Assembly (NCBI GenBank): GCA_027704905.1
Contig: CM051001.1
Location: forward strand, 36,860,390 to 36,924,389
Length of the DNA: 64,000 nucleotides
Direction of reading: 5' to 3'
From: Muraenolepis orangiensis
Taxonomy: Eukaryota > Chordata > Actinopteri > Gadiformes > Muraenolepididae
The notes beneath the pieces were generated by a model. That model ran no database searches, was not told the DNA's origin, and worked only from the letters and a program-made list of their open reading frames with translations. Made by a program: the position numbers and the translations under genes. Every line of letters begins with the position of its first letter. Position 1 is the stretch's first letter. Below, piece after piece: positions 1 through 10,639 of this stretch.

Positions 1-917
1 TAGTTAATGGCTGTCTTGGGTTTGTTAAGCATTGTTGTGCATTTGAATTGAGAGTTTTGACTTGATCTTTCTTTGCATCGCTTAACGTGAAAAGACTTAA
101 CGTAACTAAGAGTTTCAAAACCGTGATCAATAATCACCAAATTTCTCTGGCATATGTCTTGTCATTAGCGCTCACCTAACAAAATATCTTAAATCGTACT
201 ATTACAGAATGCTACAGAATGTCCAGTTGTGATAGACACGGTTCGCCACTGGTATATATATATATCAGTGGTGAAGCGTCAGGGCCTTCAAGGTATTCAG
301 AGAAGACCCTGGAACTCTCAGATGAAACAAAACAAATTGAATTAATTGTATTAATAAAATGTAATACAATTTAATCAAATTTTATCAAATTTAAATAAAA
401 TGAATAAATGAGAATGGTATCTGAGTTGTTGATCTGTTATATTACAGTTACGTTGATTTGTTTGTCTTTCTCGGTCCATGCACGACGCATTTGAGTGGTT
501 TTGTGTTGGAAAAACAATGCAACCAATCAGATATTTTTCTAGGTTGCTGGGAAGAATATCCTTCAACCAAAGTATTCCCGATGACTTTGGCCCTTAGACT
601 GAATGAGAGCGTACGTTTGGATTGATAATTTGATCAACCAATCATATAGTGATTTGTAGCCAATGGGCGTATTCTTTCAGATTTCCTCACAGCTCAATAG
701 GGAGCTAGAAGGTATACTGGCTGGAGCGAGAGGGGATCTAGCATAGTGCTACGTTGTTTCTACATAGAATTTTACGTCAAAATGGCGAAGGCGAAGATGA
801 TGGGCTGTTACTTCACTACATGGACACTGCTTTACCAACTATGGTACACTTGGAAATTGGCTGCGACAAACTTATCTGCCTAAATGAGATAAGGCATAAA
901 GTGACTGCAGTCTACAG

Positions 918-1290
918 CAGGGGTTCCCAAAGTGGGGGTCGCGGGACCCCGAGGGGGGGTCGCGAGATGATTTCAGAATCCTCTTGATGTGACCCATGAG
1001 GTTTATTTATTTTTTATTTTATTATTATTATTTTTTATTTATTTATTATAATTTGTATTATTATTATTATTGTTAATAATAACGTGAGTGACAAATAAAG
1101 GAATTCTGATTCCCACAGATTCACGACATCATCATTGAAAAAAAACACACACAATGTTCGTGATCGCGATTACCCCCCCCCCCCCCCTTCACGATGTTCG
1201 CAATCGCGACATACGGTGATAGTGGGGGGGTCTCAAGTCTCCAGCACTGTTATTTTGCGGGTCGCGGGCTGAAAAGTTTGGGAACCCCTG
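918..1290. mobile_element. Short non-autonomous hAT-like element with 8-bp TSD
   Basis: The terminal inverted repeats (TIRs) are CAGGGGTTCCCAAAG at the left and the complement of CAGGGGTTCCCAAAC at the right. The flanks are GTCTACAG (910-917) and ATCTACAG (1291-1298), an 8-bp TSD with one mismatch, as expected for hAT. Inside is an AT-rich stretch and a poly-C tract. The same insertion sits at 31761-32220, so it predates the duplication of this block. Confidence 0.75.
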
Positions 1291-1329
1291 ATCTACAGAA
1301 GGTCCAGTTGTGATAGACACGCTTCGCCA

Positions 1330-1367
<38 letters not shown>

Positions 1368-1458
1368 AACACACACACACCTAAGTGGCAGCTTGTGGTG
1401 TTTGAAATGGGGGAAGCTCAGTTTAGGCCTATGTCATAAAATGTGTCTTATACATTTG

Positions 1459-1718
1459 TTATTGTTTATATGTGAATTCTGCCCTACTTTCTTTTTCAAG
1501 TCTCTGAAAAAGAATTCCAGTTTTTATGACAGCGTAATAGAGGAAATGGTCTATTACCCTGTCATACCAACTGGCATTATGTTCCAGAGACTTGACCAGT
1601 TTCCTCTCATTGGCCAGCAGAGCAAGGCTGCTCAAACGGTTTTGGCCCATTGAGTTGCAAGTGTATGACTTTGCTCGTTTGAAGCAGGAGAAGCTCCTCT
1701 CTACACCTGCTGATGCAG
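1459..1718 (-). mobile_element. hAT transposase C-terminal (dimerisation) remnant
   Basis: On the minus strand the first part encodes GVERSFSCFKRAK, the hAT C-terminal signature (usual form (S/A)xERxFSxLKxIK). A short frame at 1650-1459 continues with NRLSSLALLANE. A frame break separates the two parts, so the fragment is dead. The same fragment occurs at 31319-31580 (+) and near 63290-63620 (-). Confidence 0.7.
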
Positions 1719-1935
1719 GTAGTAACTAATTTCAGCCACTAGGGGGGCAATGTCCCTTCCCTCCCGCAAACCCCGCCAATGGGGTTGGCGAGAAGTAATG
1801 AGGGTTGATGCTGCCCTCTGGTGTAGACAGGGTGAATAACAATTGTGACACTCTTTTTGATTGCTACACTTTAGCCAGGCTTCCCCTCCCTAATGATCCT
1901 CTTTAACAGCCATTGGTGCCATGGCTACTAGCACT

Positions 1936-1996
1936 GGAGGAGGAGGAGGAGGAGGAGGAGGAGGAGGAGGAGGAGGAGGAGGAGGAGGAGGAGGAG

Positions 1997-2052
<56 letters not shown>

Positions 2053-2133
2053 CTACTACTACTACTACTACTACTACTGTAGTAGTAGTAGTAGGAGGAG
2101 GAGGAGGAGGAGGAGGAGGAGGAGGAGGAGGAG
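1936..2133. repeat. Compound triplet microsatellite (AGG)n(AGT)n(ACT)n(AGG)n
   Basis: About 200 bases of AGG, AGT and ACT repeats with a switch in the middle, so AGT and ACT halves can fold back on each other. Long frames across it are repeat artefacts. Related AGT/ACT tracts lie upstream of genes B (24544-24601), C (37999-38216) and D (53246-55960), so the tract belongs to the duplicated unit. Confidence 0.95.
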
Positions 2134-2230
2134 GCGGGATGGAACCTTTAGGGTTCAAACACCAACTATCCAGGTGGGGGCAGAACCCTCTCAGAGTCAA
2201 TCACCCTGACCACCACACTATCAATGTTGC
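2134..2230 (-). mobile_element. tRNA-like SINE head (candidate)
   Basis: On the minus strand the sequence has an A-box-like stretch (TGGTCAGGGTGATTGACTC) followed about 50 bases later by a B-box-like GTTTGAACCC, the arrangement of a polymerase III tRNA-type promoter. Nearly identical copies lie next to the triplet repeats at 37890-37998 (+) and 55973-56090 (-). It could be a tRNA-derived SINE whose tail is the triplet tract. The tRNA likeness is judged by eye. Confidence 0.4.
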
Positions 2231-2475
2231 CCTACAAGGCTATATTTAAATTTTAATTCAATCTTTGCATCTTATTCATCTTATTCATTACTTGGGACCA
2301 AATTCAAATGATTCATGGATATTATGACAGTGTTAATATGAATTAATATGAAATGTCCTAATTTGTTTGTATAGTAGTTTGAATTGCATGTTAGAAGATT
2401 GCAGAGTCTGCACTAAAAACAAATGTACTGTTAACACATCTTATCCTAATAAGGTTATGGCCCTTTTAGTAAAAC

Positions 2476-2518
2476 TGTGGTGAATATTGCAGACCTTTAA
2501 CTAAGCGTACTTCCTCTT
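2476..2518 (+). promoter_or_regulatory. Promoter A: RUNX-like and PU.1/ETS-like motifs
   Basis: TGTGGT (2476-2481) fits a RUNX core. ACTTCCTCTT (2509-2518; minus strand AAGAGGAAGT) fits a PU.1/ETS site and is followed by ATTGG, an inverted CCAAT. The PU.1-like site is about 57 bases upstream of the start codon of gene A. The same pair occurs at the same distance in all four copies, which suggests haematopoietic expression. There is no clear TATA box. Confidence 0.5.
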
Positions 2519-3740
2519 ATTGGCTCATGTGAATATAGACTTGAGCAGTGGAACTCGGAGACAACACAGGCAAAATGCTCTACAGGGCGGCTGTGCTTGT
2601 GTTCCTGGTTGGAGTGACCGACGGTGAGATTCTTATGACATTACTCTATTGGGTCATAATGGGTTTAATATCATTTATTTTTTTCAGCTATGGCATTCTA
2701 TGAGTTAAAAAAAAGTAGTTGTTAAAAGTTTTTTTGCTGGTATGTTTATATATTTGGGGTCAATTCAAATTCAGTACATTCTGTTTAGATCCTAAATCAG
2801 TACTCAGCCTTCCCCACACTGTGAGATCACACGTGTGTTACAGCAGAACATAACAGCATTACGGACATTATCAAGTGTTTATTTTATTTGTTTAATGAAG
2901 AAGGGAAATTACGTCAATCAAATCGAACAATAATACAATATTGTATGTTTTTTAACATTAACAAATACCCTGCGGATATTTCATTCTAAATGTCAATCCC
3001 TTGTTATAGTAATAGTAACAAGAGAGTCCCTATAGTGCTGGTGAGAGAGTGATCTGTGAGTCTGAGAGAGATATATGTCCCGTGTGGTTTTACTCAACGC
3101 CCAGGTGTGAAGGTCTTCTGCAACGCGACCAGGCCCCATGGGGACGTGAACGTCCCCCAGTGCTTCGGACCTCTTGGAGGAGCTGTGGAGGTCCAGCTCG
3201 TCACTCCGTTCTCACAAGGCTATAAAGTCACACTGAAGACAAATGAAAACGTCCTATTCTCACGAGATATTGAAAGAACAATTCAAGTAGAGAACTATTC
3301 ATTTGATCTGAGCACTGGAATATTTACTGTGAAGGACATCAAAAGGACAGATGACGCTGAATATTCCATTGAGATACATAATGACAATGGAGTTTTAATA
3401 GCCGTGGGAATTTGTTCTTTGTCCGTTCAAGGTGAGTAACTATATTACTATTTCGGTAACATTCTTGCCCAACAGGATTACACATTCGAGGGAAACGGCA
3501 TGTTTACCTCATTATGGATTAATTAGACACTGACTGACATCTGACATAAGCTTCCAGAAACACTGCTGGCTGTCAAGCTCAGTGTCAATATTATTGGTAA
3601 TATCACATGCAATTCTGTAGGAATACTATATGAATGTTGTTAATATACTCCTTTAATTGTCCCTGTGCTGATATATAATTAATGTTGTCAACATTTGAAT
3701 AGAGGAGGTCTGTGTGGCCTTTTAGAAATGTTCTTTATTA

Positions 3741-6700
3741 GTCAAGTCAAGTCAAGTCAAGTTTATTGTCACTTCACAGTTTACAGTTTAGTATAAAGCA
3801 GTGATGTGAAATTCTTGTGTGCAATACCCGACGACAGACAGCAGTTATAAAATATGATAAAATAAAAATAGATAAAAATAGATAAAAATAGAATAAAAAA
3901 TAGAATAAAAAATAGAATAAGGAATATAAAATAAAAAAAAAATGCAATTTATAAAATGCAAAAATCAGCACAGAAAAGAGCAATATATATATATAAATCA
4001 ATGTAATAAAATATACATTGTTATATGTTATACGCCCTTGTTCAGCAGCCTGATGGCCTGACTGTGGAAGCTATCTCTAAGCCTATTTGTACGACACTTG
4101 ATACTGCGGTATCGCCTGCCTGACGGTAATAGTGAGTAAAGTTCGTGGCTGGGGTGGGCAATGTCTTTTATAATTCTTTTGGCCTTGGCCACGCACCGCT
4201 GGTTGTAAATGTCCAGGAGGGAGGGGAGCTCACCTCCAACGATATACTGGGCCGTCCGCACCACCCTTTGAAGCGCTCTGCGCTCGAGTGCCGTGCAGTT
4301 CCCGTACCAGGCGGTGATACACCCTGTCAGAACACTCTCGATGGTGCCGTTGTAGAATGTTCTCAGGATGCGGGGGCCCATGCTGAATTTCTTCAGACGC
4401 CTGAGAAAATACAGGCGTTGTTGGGCCTTTTTCACCACGTGTGTGGTGTGCGTGGACCATGTGAGGTCCTCGGAGATGTGCACGCCGAGGAACTTGAAGC
4501 TGCTGACCCGCTCTACTGCAACGCCGTCGATGGAGATAGGGCTGTGCTCTCCCCTCTGCCTCCTGAAGTCCACGATCAGCTCCTTGGTCTTCTTGACGTT
4601 GAGGGCGAGGCTGTTCTCCTGGCACCACTGCTCCAGCGATCCGACCTCCTCCCTGTAGGCTGTCTCGTCGTCGCCGGCGATCAGGCCCATCACTGTCGTG
4701 TCATCAGCAAACTTGACGATGACGTTGGAGCTGTGCATAGCCATGCAGTCGTGGGTGTAGAGGGAGTAGAGGAGAGGGCTCAGCACGCATCCCTGGGGGG
4801 CTCCCGTGTTGAGGGTCAGTGGCTCTGATGTGGTGCTGCCCATCCTCACCACCTGGCGGCGGTCCGACAGGAGGTTCAGTATCCAGCTGCACATGGATGG
4901 GGGTACGCCTAGACCTCTCAGCTTGGTGTCTAGCTTGGCAGGAACTATTGTGTTGAATGCTGAGCTGTAGTCCACAAACAGCATTCGCACATAACAGTTC
5001 TTCCCCTCCAGGTGGGAAAGGGCAGTGTGGAGGGCCATGGCAATTGCGTCGTCCGTGGATCTATTTTGACGATATGCAAATTGCCATGGGTCCAGCGTGG
5101 TAGGTAACACGGAGCAAATAAAGTCCTTGACCAACCTCTCGAAGCATTTGCTAACGATCGAGGTGAGGGCCACAGGTCTGTAGTCATTCAGGCATGTTAC
5201 CTTGGTTTGTTTAGGGACAGGCACGATGGTGGATATCTTGAAGACCGCGGGGACAACAGCCTGGGACAGGGAGAGGTTGAAGATGTCTGCAAAGACTCCT
5301 GCCAACTGGTCTGCGCATGCTCTGAGGACGCGGCCCGGGATGTCGTCGGGGCCTGCCGCCTTACGGATGTTCAGCCGCTTAAAGGTGCGGCGCACATCCG
5401 CCTCCGAGATGCGCAGCTGGCTGGTCTCCCCAGTCGGTGCTGGCTTCGGCGGGCTGCCGTTTACGTCGAACCGAGCAAAAAATGTATTTAGCTCTCCTGG
5501 GAGGGAGGTAGAGGAGTTCTCTACACAACTGGTTCTCCCTCTGAAGTTCGTTATCTTCTGCAGCCCCTGCCACATACCCCTCGCATCGTGTTTCTTGAAT
5601 TGATCTTCCACTCTGTCCTTATACTCCCGCTTGGCAGTGACGATGGTCTTACGGAGGTCGTAACGGGCTCTCGTATATTCCTCCGTATTCCCGGAACCAA
5701 AGGCGGCGTTACGCGCATGTAGGGCAGCGCGAACATCGCCGTTAATCCACGGTTTCTGGTTGGGATATATCCGAACCGACTTGGTCGGAACAACGTCATC
5801 TATGCACTTCTTGATGAACCCGGTGACCGACGACGCGTACTCGTTGATGTTATTGTCCGAGGCAACGCGGAACATGTGCCAGTCAGCGTGATCAAAACAA
5901 TCCTGCAGCGTAGAATCTGATTGGTCCGACCAGCATTGGACCTCCCTCACAGCGATCGGTTGCTGCTTCAGTCTCTGCCTATAGGTGGGGAGCAGCTGGA
6001 TAGAGCGGTGATCTGATTTGCCGAACGGTGGGCGGAGGAGGGCCTTGTAGCCATCACGGAAGGGAGTGTAGCAGTGGTCGAGGATCCGCTCGCCCCGTGT
6101 GTTGCTCTTTATGTGTTGGTAGAACTTCGGGAGAACCTTCTTCAGGTTCGCCTTGTTGAAGTCCCCCGCTACGATGAGAGCAGCCTCGGGGTGGGCCGAC
6201 TCCTGTTCGCTGATAGCCCCGTACAGTTCCTTCAGCGCTGTGTCCGTGTTGGCTTGTGGGGGAATGTAAACAGCGGTCACGGTTACCGCTGTAAACTCCC
6301 GAGGTAGCCAGTATGGACGGCACATAAGCATCAGGTACTCCAGGTCCGGGGAACAGAAAGACTTGAGGGGATGTACATGACTTTGGTTGCACCAAGATCT
6401 GTTTATCATGAGACATACCCCCCCTCCGCGATATTTACCGGAGAGAGCCTTTGTTCTGTCCGCCCGGTGTACGGAAAATCCCGTCGGCTCGATAGCTGCG
6501 TCGGTAACCCCCTCCGACATCCATGTCTCCGTAAGGCAGATAATACAATTGTCCCTAGTTTCCCGGTGGAATTGTATACGAGCCTGTAGTTCGCTTAACT
6601 TATTGTCCAGAGACTGTACATTAGCCAGTAGAATGGTGGGTAGTGGGGGGCGATCGGATCGACATCTCAGCCTGACTAGCACGCCGGCTCGCTTCCCTCG

Positions 6701-6984
6701 TTTCCTCCGGCGACGCTTGCGCGTAATCGTGCCCAAAATGGACGGAGATAATCCAGCTGTGACTTCGGGCGGGACGTCCGAGTCGAAAGAATGAAAAAAC
6801 TCCGGTAGGCGGCGAGCGACTGTCGATCTGATCTCCCAAAGTGTGCAGAAGTTATAAGTGAACTTGCTGCTAACATCCTGAACTAAAATAGTTGCAATAA
6901 AAAGAATAAATAACAAAAAACTGCGTCGTCGTGCGGGAGCTCGCGACACGGCAGCCATCTCGTACGGCGCCATACTCGCCATAC
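3741..6984 (-). mobile_element. Near full-length Rex1-like LINE, antisense in gene A intron
   Basis: The element is flanked by TATTA (3736-3740 and 6985-6989), and the uninterrupted target is visible in genes B and D at the same intron position. Its 3' end (left side) ends in four ACTTG units, also seen in the copy ending at 52491. The coding region is intact. It belongs to the CR1/Rex1 group by eye (see the ORF entry). Confidence 0.88.
4028..6982 (-). CDS. Rex1-like LINE ORF: endonuclease and reverse transcriptase
   Basis: A 984-aa uninterrupted frame. The start chosen is the first ATG inside the element (6982-6980); the open frame runs 11 codons further into gene A intron sequence, which is chance. 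An N-terminal hydrophobic and basic stretch is followed by an apurinic-type endonuclease (LTETWM, AGDFNKA, SDHRSI) and then a reverse transcriptase (LFVDYSSAFNTI, GAPQGCVLSPLLY, VKFADDTTV). The C-terminus has the conserved SGRRYRSIKCRTNRLRDSF region. All visible catalytic residues are present, so this copy could be active or very recently active. No separate ORF1 is seen. Confidence 0.88.
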   Translation of the reverse strand: MASMAPYEMAAVSRAPARRRSFLLFILFIATILVQDVSSKFTYNFCTLWEIRSTVARRLPEFFHSFDSDVPPEVTAGLSPSILGTITRKRRRRKRGKRAGVLVRLRCRSDRPPLPTILLANVQSLDNKLSELQARIQFHRETRDNCIICLTETWMSEGVTDAAIEPTGFSVHRADRTKALSGKYRGGGVCLMINRSWCNQSHVHPLKSFCSPDLEYLMLMCRPYWLPREFTAVTVTAVYIPPQANTDTALKELYGAISEQESAHPEAALIVAGDFNKANLKKVLPKFYQHIKSNTRGERILDHCYTPFRDGYKALLRPPFGKSDHRSIQLLPTYRQRLKQQPIAVREVQCWSDQSDSTLQDCFDHADWHMFRVASDNNINEYASSVTGFIKKCIDDVVPTKSVRIYPNQKPWINGDVRAALHARNAAFGSGNTEEYTRARYDLRKTIVTAKREYKDRVEDQFKKHDARGMWQGLQKITNFRGRTSCVENSSTSLPGELNTFFARFDVNGSPPKPAPTGETSQLRISEADVRRTFKRLNIRKAAGPDDIPGRVLRACADQLAGVFADIFNLSLSQAVVPAVFKISTIVPVPKQTKVTCLNDYRPVALTSIVSKCFERLVKDFICSVLPTTLDPWQFAYRQNRSTDDAIAMALHTALSHLEGKNCYVRMLFVDYSSAFNTIVPAKLDTKLRGLGVPPSMCSWILNLLSDRRQVVRMGSTTSEPLTLNTGAPQGCVLSPLLYSLYTHDCMAMHSSNVIVKFADDTTVMGLIAGDDETAYREEVGSLEQWCQENSLALNVKKTKELIVDFRRQRGEHSPISIDGVAVERVSSFKFLGVHISEDLTWSTHTTHVVKKAQQRLYFLRRLKKFSMGPRILRTFYNGTIESVLTGCITAWYGNCTALERRALQRVVRTAQYIVGGELPSLLDIYNQRCVAKAKRIIKDIAHPSHELYSLLPSGRRYRSIKCRTNRLRDSFHSQAIRLLNKGV

Positions 6985-7607
6985 TATTACTTAACTTTAC
7001 ACTGCTACTGCACACGTTCTAGGTTGTGATATATTATGAGACGCAATGGTTTTATGTCCATCCTACTGTCACATTGTAAGACTCAACTCATCAGTTGGTT
7101 GCCCTTAGCACCGGTCTCCTCTCCCCTCCTGTCCTTGGAGTGTCTGGCCAGCGGAGAGCAGAGGGTGTCCTGTTCCGCCGAGGGGGACGCACTCCGCTAC
7201 GGATGGAGTCTAGATGGAAACCAGCTGGTGGACACGCATCTCCTCTCTGGAAACGTTGCCACTAGCCACATCACTCTGAAGCTGGGCCTGTCAGGAGTGA
7301 TCAAATGCTCGGTCAGCAACGACGTCAGCAACGCCACGGCAAGCAAAACCGTGTCTGTGTGTGTCGGTGAGTGAAAGATACAGGACATAAAAGGTGGATG
7401 AAAGGAACTTGGCTTCACTAGCAGTTGATTCATCACATGACTTATAACACTACCATTGTCTCTCATAGGATTCATTTATGTAAATTGCACATCAAATGGG
7501 ACCTCTATATCACAGTGGGTGCTTAGAGACAACAACACCGTATGCATTGAGACACCAGCCCAATATGTGGGTTAGCAGACTAGCCCATACACACACCCGT
7601 ATGCACA

Positions 7608-7803
<196 letters not shown>

Positions 7804-7834
7804 TACATACTGTATATACTGTATACATATATAA

Positions 7835-7875
<41 letters not shown>

Positions 7876-8337
7876 GTCAGTGATAAATGGATTTTAGCAA
7901 CCATTGTGAATGAGGTGTGAAAATAATGAAATAAGTCTGCTTTCCTATTAACATATATGTGTATAAATGTATATAACTATATAGATGTTTGTCCTCTGCC
8001 ATACTTTTTTCCCAGAGCGCATCCATATAATGATAAATGGTTTTCGGGCGGCGATTGCGCTGCTGCTAACAGTTGCATTGGGAGTCTACTGCGCGTGAAG
8101 GAAGAAAACCTCAAAAGGTACAAAATGGCGGGCTCTTTGCTACATACTATATTAAGTAGAGTCTAATGTTGCGTAACAATGTGAGTACAGTCACTGTTAC
8201 GCTGTTATGGAATGGAATGGAACACTGTCATATTTTGGGACATTGCAACTGCGTTCTGCTGTCTCAGTTCCTCCTTTTTTCTCCTTGAAACTAACGTGGA
8301 CGGTTTGTACTCTCAGCCCCGAAGGACCAGACCCTAA

Positions 8338-8990
8338 CAGCTGGAAACACACACGTCTGGTGATGTGGAGACGGCGATCGAGCCAGAGTGCCAGCGGCCC
8401 CGTTGGACCTTCTGAGCTGCCAGGAAGACTTCCGTCTTCCAGCGTCTAAAAGGCCACTTTCATTGAACCCCTGATGTTTCTGATGTTTATTCTGTGGGGA
8501 CATTCATGAGGACGTTTTGGCTGAACCACATTGGACTTAGTGCACTATCATCATCACCTTCATGTCAATTATTGTATTTAGTATTTAGTTATTAGACTTC
8601 TTAACCATTTTACTATTATTTGTTTAATCTTCTTACATGAAAAGAAACAAATGAACTGTGCAGGTTACGCAGGTGAAGGTGCTTGGATTAAGGTGTATAA
8701 AATAGTGTATAAAATATGTTCTACGGTTCATTTTAACATTAACAACCACTAAAATACAGAAGTCATGTCATATGGTACATTTTCGATACCGGGGCTGGGG
8801 CCGGACCATGTTTCTCTGTTATGGTCTTCTATTTTGAACCCAGTGAAACATTGACAGCAGATGTTGGGCTATGAAAAGAGTTTGCTAACTCATATCCTGA
8901 TAGTCATTTAACAGTAGGATGTAGATGCGTTCTGCTGACACTTTAATTGTTATGGTAGTACTTCCTCTTTGATGTTATCTCTCATATATG
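8338..8990 (+). other. 3' flank of gene A, conserved with genes C and D
   Basis: This non-coding stretch matches the sequence after the stop codons of gene C (34672 down to about 34010) and gene D (61001-61500), including a GACTTCCGTCTTCCAGCGTC segment and the later GTAGATGCGTTCTGCTG. It is probably 3' UTR and nearby flank. No clean AATAAA site could be assigned with confidence. Confidence 0.5.
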
Positions 8991-9070
8991 CACAAATATA
9001 TTTATATGTAACCCTGTCTCTCAGACGGCGAGCCCCAGCGATGACTCTGCGTTGTGTAAAGGGTTGATGT

Positions 9071-10469
9071 CATAGGTGGAGTTTGGGCAGGGGGGGCATT
9101 GCCCCCCCAAGTGGCTGAAATATGTTACTGAATCGAGTCTAAAATCGAGTCTACAATAGTTCCAATCCAAATATTTATTGTATATAGATCTCCAAATATT
9201 TTAATAGATGTAATAAAATACAATTATTCTAACACCAAAATCTTAATTATATTATGTTTTGTTTTAAATCAATTCATTGTAGAACAGTCAGTGAAATGTG
9301 ACGTTTGAAGTTAGACACGCCTCTATTTTGTGCACGTAGCGATTCGGCTAGCTATGTTTCTGTATGCTGTTTCTGTACGCTGAGCAGTAATGGGTATTCG
9401 GCGATTTTTTGAACGTCCAGGCATATGCGGGACGCGTTTACTTCTGCACTAAGTAGGACACTGGTTATTAATATTTACAAACCTACTGTAACAACCCTGA
9501 GCATTTTCTTATTTTGTGCCTGCTATAAGTTGGACCCTGAGTGCCTATTTAATCGTTTTCAATGTAACACGAAATGTGTTTATGTGTACACTAAATGTTT
9601 TAAAAGGGTACATGGAAAATGAAAGCCTAACTGTTTAATAAAATAAAATTGATATTTCACTTTTCAGACTTTAACTTTATGGTTGCCAGTGTGCTTCAGT
9701 TGTGTGCGGCAGTGCCCTCATGTGTGAAAGACAAATACCCAACGTAACCATGTGTGATGTTTTAAAGAGGTCAGAAACGGATTTGATGCGCTGTGTTGTT
9801 TGGCTTTATGGCAGCTTAAGTGTTTTCCGTTACTGTATACGTAGTACGCCACGCAAATAGCGATGTTTCTTGTTTCCCATAAATTACGTCATTTCCATGC
9901 ATGCACAGTTTTACGGTTGGCAAAAGGTCCGAAGCTGATCCGTTTTTACTTAGTAGTCACTTTAAACCGCTATTTAACCGTTATTTCATGCAAAATGCAT
10001 TTTATTATGAGTTTTCTAACGGTTTAAATTCCAATAACTGAGATAATTCGTAGACATTGAATATAGCATTGAATTGAATATAGCAAACTGTCCTCAAAAG
10101 TTTAGAAACATGAACATAATCGTTACCCAATAAATAAATTATTGTTATTTTTGAATGTGTACAGTAACTTTATAGTAGGCCTTTAGTGTTTTAGAAAATC
10201 ACTATTACTTTAATTTAATTTACTATAATACTGAGGGAGGGAACGGGGAGTAAGCATTTCATTGTACCTGTTGCACATGGACAGTAAACATCTTGAATCT
10301 TGAGTATATTGGCTGTGACGTCACGAGAAACATCGCTATAGAGTCATAATCTGGAAGCCCCGCCCACCGGGGGGGGAACATTTCATCGCATGAGATAAAT
10401 GCGGTCTGACTATAGTTGCAAAAATAAAATCTTTGCCCCCCCCAACGCAATTGTCAAACTCTGCCTATG
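9071..10469. mobile_element. hAT-type non-autonomous element, TSD GTTGATGT
   Basis: Perfect 8-bp TSDs GTTGATGT lie at 9063-9070 and 10470-10477. The termini are CATAGGTGGAGTTTG and the complement of CATAGGCAGAGTTTG. Runs of G or C sit just inside both ends. It has no convincing transposase frame (the ORF at 9425-9622 is not recognisable). Relatives are at 24700-25050, 39310-39455 and 49001-50276, so this is a multicopy family. Confidence 0.8.
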
Positions 10470-10477
10470 GTTGATGT

Positions 10478-10635
10478 GTGCCAGGGCCAGGAGGATAGAC
10501 AGGGAACTCCAATGGTAGTTGAGGCAGAGCAAACGTCTCTCATTTATTGTCTTCGAAACACAAAACGGAACATCCAGTTAGCGATGCCACGTGCAACTAG
10601 CTCGCCCATAAAGTAGCTCAAACACATTAAACATC
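10478..10635. other. Unclassified sequence interrupted by a gypsy element
   Basis: This stretch and 13120-13350 were contiguous before the gypsy insertion. Short pieces (CACAAAACGGAACATC here, AGCCATAGAGATAATAGA at 13269) reappear as the unit of the minisatellite at 16115-16465, so this is part of an unnamed dispersed repeat. Confidence 0.4.
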
Positions 10636-10639
10636 ATTT

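Larger units (their letters stand above)
1..1718. repeat. hAT-derived repeat block, inverted copy of 31319-33137
   Basis: This block reads as the reverse complement of 31319-33137 almost base for base. Base 1 pairs with 33137 and base 1718 with 31319; the homology may continue left of the window. The 101-base length difference lies mainly in the nested element at 918-1290. A related, more diverged block follows gene D (61740-63660). It holds transposon ends reading CAGTGG next to TA repeats and a hAT transposase tail. Small reading frames here (for example 754-987) are repeated exactly in the other copy and look like repeat-borne noise, not genes. Confidence 0.85.

Noticed and set aside
754..987. 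77-codon frame repeated exactly at 32151-32384
   Set aside because: Conserved only because the whole block is duplicated; it runs into a transposon terminus and has no recognisable domain.
1928..2200. Long proline/threonine/leucine frames across the triplet repeats (also 37877-38264, 53230-53731)
   Set aside because: Translation of AGT/AGG/CTA microsatellites; no start context, no flanking conserved sequence.
2134..2230. A genuine tRNA gene
   Set aside because: Box-like motifs are imperfect and no full cloverleaf could be drawn by eye; kept only as a SINE candidate.
4145..4828. 227-codon plus-strand frame opposite the Rex1-like ORF
   Set aside because: Shadow of the minus-strand reverse transcriptase frame; residues match no family.
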